From assembly GCF_020497125.1 (NCBI RefSeq), contig NC_059080.1, forward strand, positions 71,530,618-71,594,617: a stretch of 64,000 bases of DNA, written 5' to 3'. Below the pieces are notes generated by a model. That model was given only the letters and a program-made list of their open reading frames with translations, was not told the origin of the DNA and ran no database searches. Positions 34,386 to 46,864 of the stretch are shown here, one piece after another. Source of the stretch: Mauremys mutica. Its lineage: Eukaryota > Chordata > Testudines > Geoemydidae. Position 1 is the first letter of the stretch. Each line of letters begins with the position of its first letter. Made by a program: the position numbers and the translations under genes.

Positions 34386-35678
34386 GGCATGTGGGCAAGA
34401 CATGCTGGAGTTTTTAACTGGAATAAAGCTATTTCCACTTTTTCCCTTAAAGAAAGTTCGTATCTGGCTTTATCTGGGCGTCCTGACTACCGAGCCTCAA
34501 GTTATAACAGGGCTAGTGCAGAACCTTAATATTGTGAAATGCTATTGCCTTCATTCCTCAGCTTCTCGTTTAGAACCATCAGAGACTCAGTACACTTGGA
34601 TACCATAGATCAATCACAGTAACCCCAGAGAGTCACTGTCAATAAAGATGGTTGCCTGAGAGTGTGAATGGAAAACTGAAACTGATTTAAGAAAAAAAAA
34701 GTTGTGCATGAAACTGATCATGCATAAAGATGCTTGTGTGGTCTTCAGCCATTCCAAGTATCATCTGTGAATCTGCAGGGATAGAGTACCTCCTGATTGG
34801 TGCTTAGTGTCAAGATTCTGAAACGTGGTGACCTGGCCTTGGTCACTTGATCTTTTGTTAATACCCCTGATACTTGACAGGAAAAAGTATCCACTGAGTC
34901 CACTGGCTACTGTTACACTAAGGATCCTCAATTCTCACTGAAGTCAATGAGAGTTAGGGACACGCAGGGTATCTCAGAAGGTGTTCAGTCCCTTGAAGAA
35001 TTGGGCCCTAACTCTCCCCCAGAGGTGTCAGCTACACATGCCTAAGAATAGTGGGGCAGTGTTGTGAGAGCACACTAGCGATTAATAAAAACCATAAAGC
35101 AAATTCATCCCTCATGTAACACCATTGACAGCAGTGGTGTCATGCCAGGGATAAATATGGGCCAATGTGTAACATAATGTAATAAAGAAAAATGTCAGCA
35201 AATTAGTTCTTCTTTTTAAAAAGAGAGAGAGATTTATGTAAAATGTGGGTTCCATCCTCAGCCGCACTGAGTTTATACTCTAAGCTATCTTTCTGCTCTC
35301 CTGATCCTGGGCTGGCTAGGGACTATAACTTTAGAGTAGCCTTGAGACTGCTTTAATTTATGCTGACTGCAGCTAGCTGTTCTGCTAGCTGAGGGACCTA
35401 GTGAAGCTCCGTGAGCTCCAACTCACCCTTCTATTCTGGCTGGTCCTCCTACCCTTGACACACGCTCTGTGTGGAGGGGTGGGGACAGGTAGTGTAGGGG
35501 TCTTGTGTCATTAATACCTAGCAAGTCCTGTTCAAACATTATTTGAGACTATGAAGTCTGTTCCTTCCAAAGTAAATTATAGTTCACAATCTACAGTTTT
35601 ATAGACACAGAGCAATATGTTTTTTAGCCGATGCGTTTAGAGGTTTTTTTTTAAGAAAGATTAATTCAAAGAGTCAGT
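34386..35678. other. No recognised gene
   Basis: AT-rich sequence with palindromic scraps near 34916-34990 (TCACTGAAGTCAATGAG) and 35108-35165 (ATTCATCCCTCATGTAACACC with CATGCCAGGGATAAAT). Confidence 0.35.
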
Positions 35679-35681
35679 ATA

Positions 35682-35998
35682 TTAGTCTCCTTTCAGACAG
35701 CCTGCTACTCCACTCCCATGCATTTCTAATAAGCCCAGTAATGTCGGAGTACTGAAAACCCTATTCTGGCTCTTTGGTGATGGATTTTCAAGGTCATAAA
35801 TAATCACTGAATCCATTCTAACTGGTAGGAGCTTATTCCTTTGCAACCCCAATGGTGTGTCACACCATGATCCATCACAGAGCCTCATAAAAATGAATTG
35901 GTCTTCTATCTCTTTCTGAACATTAGCAGCCATTTTCTTCAGCTGACTTTTATAATCCGCTCTGATGACACATTCTTTTACAAAAGGCTTCAGATTTT
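35682..35998 (-). CDS. Possible terminal coding exon of an unidentified gene
   Basis: An open frame of 105 codons runs from a candidate 3' splice site to a TAA stop. The splice site is a T-rich run ending GTTGTGCCATAG on the minus strand (35999-36023). The same frame continues upstream to 36029, but the residues there (Cys/Leu-rich) look like translated polypyrimidine tract. The putative product starts with a charged, helix-prone segment (ECVIRADYKSQLKKMAANVQ), then a segment with LCDGSWCDTPLGLQ and a hydrophobic strand-like VRMDSVIIYDL. The composition is protein-like and no transposon family I know matches. I do not recognise the protein and cannot see other exons or a polyadenylation signal nearby. 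It could equally be a chance frame or a pseudogene piece. Confidence 0.25.
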
Positions 35999-36029
35999 CT
36001 ATGGCACAACACAGAAGGCAGAATGTCAC

Positions 36030-36637
36030 ATAAAGGGCTTGAATGTTTCTGTGGTGCTTTTTACAATGGAAAGAGCTGCAAATGTTTTCACTTTCAAAGC
36101 AGAGTCTTTATAAAGCATTTGCACCAGACATGTTTCACCAGTATCATTCTTGCACCCATTCCAAAAACAGCTGTAATATGTGGTTTATGACACACACTAA
36201 GACTGGTGCTGAATACTTTGTCATAAAGATCCAAAGTCAGATGTGACATGAAACAAATGTGTATATATAAACCTTGAAGCTCCAAAATATTAAGCAGCAT
36301 TTTGCTCAAATTCCAGGAAATTTGCATGGAAATTGCATGGAATAGAGTCCAAAATCCCTGATGTTTCACAGCATTTAGAGTCCGCTAAAACCTTTATCTA
36401 TGTTGCACATTTTCTGTCTGCTATCTCTGAATTCACATGGAGTGCAAAGCAAAGAAAAAGACAAATAAAATGAAAATAACTATAAAAATGTGGAGGGGAA
36501 TGATCCTATTAGATCCTATTTAATTTGGACATTTATTTCTAATCTATTGGCTAAAACCCTTGATTTTTAAACAAAACAATTAGATGAGACTGTATTCATG
36601 CTATCCCCACAAAGAGTCTTCTTATATTAAAAAAAAC
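36030..36637. other. No recognised feature
   Basis: AT-rich. Short frames in both directions, without domains. It would be intronic if the exon at 35682-35998 is real. Confidence 0.3.
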
Positions 36638-37044
36638 TAGGGCTGTCAATTAATTGCAGTTAACTCATGCGATTAACTAAAAAAAAAACCTATTAAAAAT
36701 TGATGGTGATTAATAGCACTGTTAAACAATAGACTACCAACTGAAATTTATTAAATATTTTTGGATGTTTTTCTACATTTTAAAATATATTGATTTCTAT
36801 TACAACACAGAACACAAAGTGTACAGTGCTCACTTTATATTACATTTGCTTACAAATATTTGCACTGTAAAAATGATAGATAAAAGAAATAGTATTTTTT
36901 CAATTCACCTCATACAAGTACTGTACAGCAATCTCTTTACAGTGAAAGTGCAATTTACAAATATGGAGTTTTGTTTGTTTGTTACATAACTGCACTCAAA
37001 AACAAAACAATTTAAAACTTTAGAGCCTACAAGTCCACTCAGTC

Positions 37045-37262
37045 CTACTTCTTGTTCAGCCAATCACTAAGACAAACAAGTTTGTTTACATTTATGGGAG
37101 ATACTACTGCCTGCTTCTTATTTACAATGTTACCTGAAAGTGAGAACAGGCATTCGCATGGCACTGTTGTAACCAGTGTCACAAGATATTTACGTGCCAG
37201 ATGCACTAAAGATTCATATGTCTCTTCATGCTTCAGCCACCATTCCGGAGAACATGCTTCCA
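37045..37262 (-). pseudogene. hAT transposase C-terminus, left arm
   Basis: About 73 residues of a hAT transposase end: a WWLKHEETYESLVHLARKYL segment, then PCECLFSLSGN and a VNKLVCLSDWL terminus followed by Lys-Lys and a stop. This is the hAT family C-terminal dimerisation region (hATC), in which a conserved Glu-Arg-x-Phe-Ser motif is expected; here the Arg is Cys, probably CpG decay. The catalytic RNase-H-like core and the zinc-finger part are absent, so it cannot act as a transposase. Confidence 0.8.
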
Positions 37263-37289
37263 TGCTGATGATGTTCGTTAAAAAAAATA

Positions 37290-37909
37290 GTGCGTTAATT
37301 AAATTTGTGACTGAACTCCTTGGGGGAGAATTGTATGTTCCCTGCTCTGTTTTACTCACATTCTTCCATATATTTCATGTTATAGCAGTCTCTGCTAATG
37401 ACCCAGTACATGTTGTTTGATTAACAAAACTGTCACAGCAGATTTGACAAAATGCAAAAGAGTACCAATGTGAGATTTCAAAAAATAGCTACAGCACTCG
37501 ACCCAAGGTTTAAGAATTTGAAGTGCCGTCCAAAATCTGAGAGGGACGAGGTGTGGAGCATGTTTCAGAAGTCTTAAAAGAGCAACACTCCAATGCGGAA
37601 ACTACAGAACCTGAACCACCAAAAAAAAAAATCAACCTTCTGCTGGTGGCATCTGACTTAGATGATGAAAATGAACATGCATCAGTCCACTCTTCTTTGG
37701 ATGCATATTCTTTGGAATGGTGGTTGAAGCATGAAGAGACATATGAATCTTTAGTGCATCTGGCACGTAAATATCTTGTGACACTGGTTACAACAGTGCC
37801 ATGCGAATGCCTGTTCTCACTTTCAGGTAACATTGCAAACAAGAAGCAGGCACCATTATCTCCTGAAAATGTAAACAAATTTGTTTGTCTGAGCGATTGG
37901 CTGAAGTAA
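37290..37909 (+). pseudogene. hAT transposase C-terminal half, right arm
   Basis: From about 37290 the plus strand encodes a broken transposase fragment: stretches in different frames up to about 37545, then an open segment 37553-37909 with the EPEPPKKKINLLLVASDLDD linker and the hATC region ending VNKFVCLSDWLK. It shares the Cys substitution in the ECLFS motif with the left arm. Against the left arm the segment joining DAYSLEWW is shortened. Frameshifts and lack of the N-terminal half make it inactive. Confidence 0.78.
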
Positions 37910-38260
37910 GACTGAGTGGATTTGTAGGCTCTAAAGTTTTACATTGTTTTATTTTTTAATGCAGTTTTTTTGGTACATAATTCGACATTTGTAAGTTCAA
38001 CTTTCATTATAAAGAGATTGTACTACAGTACTTGTATTAGGTGAATTGAAATATACTATTTCTTGTTTTTTACAGCACAAATATTTGTATTAAAAATAAA
38101 TAGAAAGTGAGCACTGTACACTTTGTGTTCTGTGTTGTAATTGAAATCAATATATTTGAAAATGTAGACAACATCAAAAATATTTAAATAAATGGTATTC
38201 TATTAGTGTTTAACAATGCGATTAATCGTGATTAATTTTTATAATCTCTTGACAGCTCTA

Positions 38261-40222
38261 AACCCCCCCCAAATTGCTATGCATGGACATTTTTTATGAT
38301 TACATATAGTGTTAGACCTACTCTTGCTATCACTTCCAACAGTTCTACAACAGTGTAACTCCTCTGATTCAGATATTCCTGATTTACACTGCTATAAGTG
38401 AGATCAGAATCAGGCCCATCGTATCCATGTTGATAAAAAAAAACTAGGATAGGGAGGCAGATGTTCAGCATTTCCATTCAGTTACCATGGGCAACACATA
38501 TCCCTTTGACACATTGCACCGCACTTTTACCTCCAGTAAGTCAGCTACAGTCTGCTGCACACAATTACTAACGTGATTAGAAAATACTATCCAATCAAAA
38601 CCAGTCTCACACTGTCAACTATGATTTCTGTTCTTTGATAACAAATAGGTACAGCCCTTTCTAAGAGTCTTCCCCCGTCTTCTCTGAGATGTAGAGATTG
38701 CTAATTTCCCAACATTTGCAGTAAGTAATGTACCCTGAGAGGCGCACACACCTTGATCACTTCTGTATCAGTGTTGTGGAAATGACCTCATTGTCACTTC
38801 CTTCTGCAGCACACTTCTGCTTCAGATACCAATTGAGGAGAGAGCATAAAAGATAGCACCAAGACACCGTGCGGGTTTGTTAGGGAGGAAGCTCTCAAAC
38901 TGAGGTTGGCAGAGTACTTGCATGTAGGGAGGAATCAAAAGGGAAAAGCCAGTGTAGCTGTCTTCAGTAGAGGTTGCTGTTATATAGATATAGGTGTGAA
39001 CAGAACTGCTTTCAGGGCCAAATCAGACTACCTGCAAGACTGAGGGAACCAACAGTATGAGAATTCCTAGGAATCCTAGTGCATATCAGGTTTCTATTCA
39101 TCACTATTCATGTGGGTAACTCACTTGCTGCAGTTTATTGGCCGTAACTGTTACTGTGGGCTCATATCAAATGACTTTCAAATAAATCTCCTCTAAAAGC
39201 TTCAGAAGGTTGCCATTGGTGGTTTCCAGTGTTTCATGGCCCCATGCCAGCTCTGAGGAAGATGGAGTAGTTCAGTCTACTGAGGCAGACATTTCTGGCA
39301 GGAATCGTTTGCTACTCTGCTTGCAGTGGCTTATTTTTTCCCTTGCTGCCTCCTTTGCTCCTAATGGGGGTCTGCAGAGAGGGAAGGTCATTCCCAGAAT
39401 TGGCAGACAACAGGGCAAGCATAACCCCTGAATCCACTAGAAAATCATAATGGGAGTAAGCAGTCAGAGCAAAGCGTGTCTGTTCAGCTCTGCACCGCCC
39501 CACGCCCCCGGATTGTTTATTTTATTGAACACATACCCTGTAGCACAGTTTCTTTGTGTAATAAACCTTTTTCTCTGATTTTACATTAAAACTGAAGAGC
39601 AAATCCTGAAGTCTATAGCTAGATAGCACTCTCACTGCAGACAATAGGAATTTTTGCCTGAAGATTGCTGGATTTGACTCATAGTCAAGTTGTTCCTTGT
39701 TGTTTAGATGCCATTGTCTGTTGACAACCTTGATTGAAGGATAGTCTAAGTGATTCACTCAGTCAAATGCTCTTCACAGTATAGTATAATGTCATGACCC
39801 AGTAATCTCATTAAAGCAAGGCAGTATCTGCTCACTGGCTAGCAAGGGGAGATCAGATTGAAATGTAATTATAAGACCATCACATTCATCTTGTGGTTAA
39901 TACCAATTCCTAAATATTGCTCGCTGTCCTCATTCAGTTCACTTCGTGAGGGAACATTAAACTGATGAACACGTCCATGTTTACAATATGGCATGATCGA
40001 AAGTCTTAAATCCTAAGAATCTGTGTACAGATTTGAATATAAATGTAGAAGACAACATTCTGGATGGGTAAATTTAACTTTCATGCTATAGTGTGCATTG
40101 CTAATTTCCTTTAACTATCTCTAGCCAATGATATATGATATACATCTGTCTCAAAAATAAACAAACAAATGAACAGTGGTTAATCAATCATTAAGAAAAC
40201 CCAATATAAAACGTTTACAAAT
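38261..40222. other. No recognised gene
   Basis: A palindromic repeat scrap lies at about 38344-38425 (GATTCAGATATTCCTGATTTACAC and its partner). Otherwise AT-rich with short frames. Confidence 0.35.
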
Positions 40223-40480
40223 GGACATAGGAACTTTAAGGCCAGAAGGGACCACCATGAACATCTAGTCTGACCTCCTGCACATTGCAAGCCGCAGAAC
40301 CTAACCCACCCACTCCTGCAGTAGGTCCATAATCTCTGGATGAGTTACTGAAGTCCTCAAATCATGTTACAAAGAATCCACCATTTACTCTAGTTCAAAC
40401 CAGGAAGTGATCTGTGCCCCCATGCTGCAGAAGGTGTCTCTGTTAACCTGACCTCGGAGAAAATTCCTTCCCAACATCTT
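40223..40480 (-). mobile_element. CR1 LINE 3' end, reversed
   Basis: ACTTTAAGGCCAGAAGGGAC, ACATCTAGTCTGACCTCCTG, GATGAGTTACTGAAGTCCTC and GGAGAAAATTCCTTCCCAAC follow the same order as 34146-34385. The 5' part, including coding sequence, is missing. Confidence 0.78.
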
Positions 40481-40939
40481 TTATTCAACTTTAATAATCT
40501 ATTGCTCAGTGATAAGTTATTGTCTTAATGCTCAATAGAAATATAAAAATAAAGGAAAACGTGATTTTTATAATCCATTTAACCTAACCATTACCTGACA
40601 GTGATAAGAAGTGACTATACTATTTACTACTTAATATTCTCAACTTCATTATTCCAATAATGTACTGTACTTAGATTAATAACTACTCAATAGATATTCA
40701 AATCTTAACCAAGAATATATAGTAATTGTGTATAACATTCTTTACCTACTGTAATAGATGTTCTCTTTTGCCATTAAGGTTGCTGTCATAATATAAACCT
40801 GCTACTCTCCCTCTGATATTCCTGACTATTCTGCTCTGTAAACAGCCTGTATAGATACAGTATAACCTAATTCACTTTATATTCCATACATTTTTAGCGT
40901 GCAGTCATGGTGCCCATGTAACTTATTCCTGTAAACTCT

Positions 40940-41195
40940 CACATGCTATGTGTAGTCTCACTGGACCAGTAATTGGATGGGAAACTTCTAAGAAGCATTG
41001 TGATATTGTAAGAAGTTAGTGATTCAGCTGGTGGAACTTCACCTTCTTAATCACCATTGTCTCAGCATGGTGTTAAGGGGAACACTGCTGCTGGAGGAGC
41101 TGTCTTTCAGATGACATAAAACTGACATCATCACCATTATGGCAACTAAAGACTCCAAGCCCTTTTGTAAGAACGGTTGTTAGCGTCTCTTTGGG
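40940..41195 (+). mobile_element. 5S rRNA-derived SINE, copy 2
   Basis: GGACCAGTAATTGGATGGGAAAC corresponds to 5S rRNA around box C, as at 13490. The body continues with GTGATTCAGCTGGTGGAAC, then GAGCTGTCTTTCAGATGAC, a TAAAACTGACATCATCACC block and a CAACTAAAGACTCCAAGCCC block, in the order known for 5S-headed SINEs of the SINE3/Deu type. The first 5S half is badly decayed. Confidence 0.62.
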
Positions 41196-44100
41196 TGCAT
41201 GGTTTCATCTCTGTGCATGAGTTGCAATAATCAAATATGGAGGTATGAATGAGATTTGCCATGACTAGGTAGAATGGGTGGAGTTTTCTGGCCAGTCACT
41301 GATAAAAAACCCACCCATTTCATTTCTATCACTGTGCCAAACAACCTCAAGTCTGTAGACCAAATTTACAGTCTGAGGACAGATACCTTCAATAGATGCA
41401 ATAGCTAAAATGAGTTCTTTGAAGTGTCTTCTTCTACCTAGGAGCATCATTTCAGTCTCACCCAGATATAGTGTTAGTCAGCTGCTCTACATTCAGGTAC
41501 TGATTCTAACTGACCATCAAGCATGCTGGCTGAGTAGAGCTGCTGGTTGTCACCCAGTTATGGCTGATACCTCAGTGTTTGTTGTCTTACCAGTTCTTCC
41601 AACAGCTTCATATGCAGAATGCTGACATCTAATTAGGGTTGACCTGTATCAGATTTGATCTCAAAGGGAAAAGATAGGATGCCAGTCCTAAAATCTGGTT
41701 GCAGGAGCAACAAGTGAGTGTTTGACAAAATCATTTTCTCCAGCCTCCCACCAATTCAAGTATTGGGAAAGATGTTCATATGGCATGACCATAAAAAGAA
41801 AATACTGTAGATATATAAGGTTCCATCCTCATTCTGTGCACACTCAAATGTACCATTTAAGGATGGGAAAGAGATTCAGGATTTGTCCCAAGGTAGGGAA
41901 ATGTTAGTAATGAATATTCCTCCAGGCAATATAAACTCACGTCCTAAGATTTCTTTAACAGAATACTTTAACAAATTGCAGCTCCACAGACTATGGGGGA
42001 AAATCTCAACTGTGTGACCACCTGACTCGTAAAGATTTTTGCTTTGAGGAGAAAAGTAAAATATCATTAATTGAAACGATTTAAAAAATCATGCGCACTG
42101 CTTTGGGTTGATTGTTTATAATAGGGTACTGTTGATGCTAGTACCCTGGATTAAATTATCAATTCATTAGCATAAAGGGGTATCAAGCGTTGTCATTCTC
42201 AAAGACAAATTCTCTTGGCTGCAGAGTTATCTTAATCATATTCTCTCTAGAATTAAATGGGAAAGGTTTTCAATGACCAGAATAAACATTTCCAAAGGAA
42301 AATGCTCACTTTCACCCAAAGAAAATGATGAGCCATCCAGGGGACCAAGCGATAATTGGCTGCAAATGTGGATTGCAGATGTTTTACTCTGTATTCTGGG
42401 ATTTTCAGGATGAGTCTCATTTCTGTACCAGGCAATGGCAGGACAAAACAAATCTGTTTCCATTATTAGGAAGGGGAAAAAAGCTATAGTGGAAAAACCA
42501 GCTGGGTCTTCAGCATGCTAAAGATGGCTAGTAAATATTAAAAATAATTATAGATATGTACTACCTACAACATTAAAGTCACAACAAATTGTGATTACTT
42601 AGATTTTTGTACTTGTTTTAAGGCAATTATGTAATTTATTTTTTACTGTAGAGTTTTGAAAGATATTAGACATGTACCTGGAACAAAACTCCATATCTGA
42701 AAGTTCTCTAAGTTTGGATTAGGAACCAAATCTCTATACTGTGCAGAACCCAAACGCTGGATGACAAAACTGTTGAATCTGAGAAAAGTTTGGATCTGGT
42801 TTCTGCCATCCATAACTGGATAATGGAGTATAGCAATCACCATTAAAAACTTTCAGTTGTGTTAAAAACTTGAATAACAGCAGCCATATTCCCAGTACTA
42901 AATATAGAGAGTAAGGGATTGCCAATGTCTTCCTGCAACTTCTACTGTTAGCAGGTGCTATTCCTAATAGGGAATGTTAAGTGGTATCTGCTGGTTCACT
43001 TAGGCAGGCATCTCATTACCTGTCCCAGATTTAAGATAGACATATATGGTGTTCTAGAGCAAACGGATACAGAGTGTAGATTGAGGAGTCTTGAAATAAT
43101 GAAAAACACCAGAGAGTTTACAAATTATACCAAGCGATATCAGTGTTTGAATACTGTTATATAAATAAAAATTCAAATAAAACTTAATCCTAACATTACA
43201 GAATACTTTTAAAATGTTCTGTACTTTCCAGAAATAAACTAGATAACACTGCATGATTCACACATGCAATCTATTTTCTTCACACATTAGGGTGATCAGG
43301 GCTCAGATACTGAGGAAAATTGGCAAGTCACAATGTCCCAACCTCAATAACACATGACCCTACATCTCCAGTCCCTGCACAACATTCCTCTAAGCAGGCC
43401 AGGTTTTCATTTTTATCGTGTGTTTCCTTCAAGGGGAGGGCCTCGCTTGGTTCCTTGGCCTGCTTTTCTAGAAACTTGGCCTGCTTTGGAAACACAGTGA
43501 GACACACATGGCTGAACTCTGCCCTCAGGTTCACATGCACAAATCCCATGGAAGTCAGTGGGAGCTGTACCCCTGTAACAAGTGGCAGAATTTGCACTGT
43601 AGAGTCTTTCTCTTATGTTATTCCCTCCAAATAATGCTTTCCAGAGGTGATGCTCTGGAACATTGCCAAACTAGGGCAAGCCATACCAGTTCATAGTGCC
43701 CATTTTGGTACACAGGGCAACAACAGCCATTAGAAATGTGCCAGGTGGTTTATCATTAAACATCAGTGGCCTTCCCCACTAAAACTACTAAGAACATAAT
43801 GGAACTGACAGGGCAAAATGTTGTTGACTTATCTATTGTTGTTGACTCTATTCTCCATCCTGCCAGTCCCAGTAACTCAAAGGATTGGGCACTTAAATTA
43901 TTACTAGCTGCATTATAGGACTATCCATTCAAAGTGGGACTGATAAAAGGTTCCAAGAGTTTATTAAAACATAAATAATCGTAGTGGAGGATGCAAAGTT
44001 CCAAATGACTGTGTCTTTTAATATTTTGTCACTGTTTTTTATTTCCCTTGTATGTTGCTTGGAAAAGCTCTGAATGTGTCACACAGCTGAGGTATTAAAT

Positions 44101-45261
44101 CAGCAGTTTCCTTGTTAAAATCCCAGTGGAAGCCAACAGCGGAAATGCTGGCTGTTGTGTTTCTTAAAAAGAATCTATAGAAGGCATTTTGAACTGGTGA
44201 GTACAGAGGAGCTTATTTTTGCATTTGTAGTGCAGCACAGATAGCCTTTTGATGTTCAGCTGTTTCCATCACAGATTTGATAAGGGGCCTCCAGTGTACT
44301 GAACTTCATCTGTGATTATGGAAATAAAACCATGGAATTGATAAAGAGCTGCACAGACACATTTTTAATTGGTTAATTAAAATCATGCAGCCTGTATTAC
44401 AGTCCAGTTGCTGCAGAACTGTTCAATAGCTTTATGCCTAAAGTAATGCCATAGGCAGTAAATTCTGAGTTACCACACAACCTGCTTCAAAACCTTGGGG
44501 CTTATTCTATTTTACTCCCAGCGGTGATGACATTATCACAAAGCATTTTGATATTTCAGACTATCCTCATTTTGCACTGTGATGTAAAATGGAGCTGCAG
44601 CAATTACAAAATCTCGTGCTAGGATACATCTCCCACTATCTTGTCATAGTGGATAATGGCATTGTCAGCATTTTGGTGCACTGGTTTGTAGCCTGCTGAG
44701 ATCCAATCTTTCTACCATGAATAAGTAGTCTATTCTACATACGATAAGAATCAAATCGAAGGGCAATATTCTCTGGAATTTCTCCCCTCCATTTTCATGA
44801 GCAGAGGGGGAGCAGAACAAGCTAATCCCAGAGCTAATCCCAGGAAATCCTGGCTTCAGGGTATGCTTCACTCCATCTTGACTGTCCCCACAGAAATCTT
44901 CCTCCAGCTCTCCATGGGATTGTTAGTCTGAAATTTGGGGGGCTACGGGGAAGGATGGAATCACAGAGCAGCTGCTCTCTGTAACATGCTCCCTTCCAGA
45001 CTGCATGGATTTGTTATCAGAAATCAGAACAGGTGTTAACACCTGTGGACACCCCCTCTCGGCTACTACTGCACTGCTGAGTGTGCATCCACCCCTGCTG
45101 CCAGAAGGAGGAAAAGGGTGCCTTTTGGATGCAGAGAAGCCAGCAAGGATCTTCTGAGACCCACTGGTTTGCCTAAGATGTTGCTGAAATAGCTCATTCG
45201 TCAGAGACCAAACTCTGCCTCCCTATAAGAAGGCCAGACCTGGGGAATTGCTCTGTGTCAG
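41196..45261. other. Long stretch without a recognised gene
   Basis: AT-rich sequence with short frames. A palindromic repeat scrap lies near 43548-43600 (GAAGTCAGTGGGAGC, AAGTGGCAGAATTTGC). I see no exon, RNA gene or well-defined mobile element, though old LINE fragments are likely. Confidence 0.35.
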
Positions 45262-45337
45262 CTCAAAAGTTTGTCTCTTTTGCCAAAAGAGGATGGTCTA
45301 ATAAAAAATATTACCTCGCCCACCTTGTCTCTCCCAT
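45262..45337 (+). mobile_element. Penelope-like element 3' fragment
   Basis: AAGTTTGTCTCTTTTGCCAA, GATGGTCTAATAAAAAATAT and TACCTCGCCCACCTTGTCTC match the terminal blocks of the PLE at 50755-51591. Confidence 0.55.
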
Positions 45338-45429
45338 AAGAATGGTCAGTGGAAAACTGAGTGTCACACCTTATAGAATCTCCTACCTCCTCTACAGGGA
45401 AAAACCTGAGCAAGAAAGAACCTGATTTC

Positions 45430-46840
45430 AAATGAGCATCAATGACAGCCCTCCAAAACATAAGAAAGCAGACCCCTCCCTGGCTGCTGGTAATACAGGT
45501 TTGGTCCATTCCCTACCATCGGCAGGAATGTTGGGTTCAGCCTATTACCATTTTGATTGTAAAATGTCCCCTACAGAATTGGCTACCAGACAAATGTGGG
45601 CCAATTTGGCTAGAAAATGTAAATTCCTCCCTTCACACACATTGATGCTGTACTTTGAGAAAATCCAGGGGTCTTGCCTCCCCAAGCAGCTGTGGGGGGG
45701 GGAACGCGATCACGATCTGTGGCACCACCGCATTGCTTTCTTCTTTGGTGGCACTTCAGCGGCAGGTCCTTCCTTCAGAGAGGGACCGAGGGACCCGCTG
45801 CCGAATTGCCGCCGAAGAGCCGGACATGCTGCCCCTTCCCCTTGGCCACCCCAAGCATCTGCTTGCTGCGCTTGAGCCTGGAGCCGTCCCTGGTTGGAAA
45901 TCAAGTAGAAAGCATTAATGTGGACCAAGTAGATGAATAAAAGATTGATCTGGGTCCGTCAGTTGATCTCAGAGGATCAGTTTCTGCCATTCCAAACCTC
46001 CAACAACAACACAATTTATCTGGTCCAGCTGCATGGTGTTACCTGCAGCTTAAGCATCTCTTGAAGGACATATTTGGTCCTGATGCTCTGGGATCACCAG
46101 AGACTCCAGAATTGTTGATGATGTGGAGAGAACTCCATAGATTCACCCAACCAACTGCAGCCTGTTATGCCCAAAAGACCCTCCCTTAATTAGATTGCCT
46201 ATGGAACAAAGATTTGTTTGTATCCTTGAACACTAGCCCATGGGGAAGTGCCTTGTAAAACATTAAGAAGTCTGATATTGATCTTTGATTAAAACAGATT
46301 CAGCAGAAAATTATATTTCATTCACACTGGTCCCTCCATAGGTTACAGTGCATGGGCCTTGCCGAAAACTGCAGATGTGAGTCTCCCGGAGCCAAGCACC
46401 TCATGTTTTGGGACTGTCCCATTATCCTGTCAATTAAACTACTTGTGGCTAGAAGTAGACATGTTTTGGGATAGATAGCCCCTTATCTTGGAAACTCCCT
46501 GACTTATGCAAAGCTTGTTTCCCTACAGCACTTCTCCTAGCCAAACAGCTCATATTGCAAGACAGAGGGAAGAGCAGACTGCCTCCAGGGAGAGAAGTTC
46601 GGCTAAGCAACAGACCTGGCAGATGAAGAGTGGGTAATGGTTCACAGAAGATGGACCTCAAACAATTCTGAAAAAATGTGGTCAGACTCTTTAGAGATCT
46701 TTGATTTCTACCTTGTGTGTAGAAACCGAGCTATTGCTCTCCTTTCCCCTGTCTTTCCCTTTCCCTCCCTTTCCATGTTTGTTTGTTTGTTTTTTTTATG
46801 GAGGGAAGCAATAAAATATAAACAAACAACAACAAAAGGT
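45430..46840 (+). pseudogene. L1-like LINE, ORF2 C-terminus and 3' end
   Basis: After a weak upstream part, codons at about 45970-46190 give AWCYLQLKHLLKDIFG, like the W-x-YLQLKH segment late in L1 ORF2. At about 46355-46440 another stretch encodes ENCRCESPGAKHLMFWDCP, matching the C-x-C-x7-H-x4-C knuckle near the ORF2 C-terminus. The sequence ends in an AT-rich tail with AACAAACAACAACAAAA near 46820. Stop codons and frameshifts occur throughout; endonuclease and reverse-transcriptase core are absent. A hAT element (45666-45894) interrupts it. Confidence 0.6.
45666..45894. mobile_element. Non-autonomous hAT element inside the L1-like copy
   Basis: Ends CAGGGGTCTTGCCTCCCC and GAGCCTGGAGCCGTCCCTG belong to the CAGGGGC/CCGGCCCTG type seen at 62509-62895. 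AGAAAATC (45658-45665) and TGGAAATC (45895-45902) are a plausible 8-bp duplication (6 of 8), two bases beyond the expected terminal CCCTG. GC-rich interior with GAATTGCCGCCGAAGAGCC. The open frames across it are composition artefacts. Confidence 0.7.
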
Positions 46841-46864
46841 GCATCAAGGACAAATTGTTCAATC

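Larger units (their letters stand above)
36638..38260. mobile_element. Palindromic composite hAT transposon
   Basis: The unit begins TAGGGCTGTCAATTAATTGC and ends GACAGCTCTA, inverted ends of hAT type. The left arm (36638-37262) and right arm (37699-38260) are inverted copies of the same 3' half of a hAT transposon, each holding the C-terminal part of its transposase pointing outwards. The spacer (37263-37698) continues the right-hand copy's transposase frame upstream in broken form. The result is a 1.6-kb near-palindrome with two 3' ends and no 5' end. Both flanks are homopolymer-rich (A and C runs), so no 8-bp target duplication can be read. Confidence 0.8.

Noticed and set aside
36638..37359. 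A domesticated hAT-derived host gene
   Set aside because: Only C-terminal parts remain, with frameshifts, and the structure is a palindrome of transposon ends.
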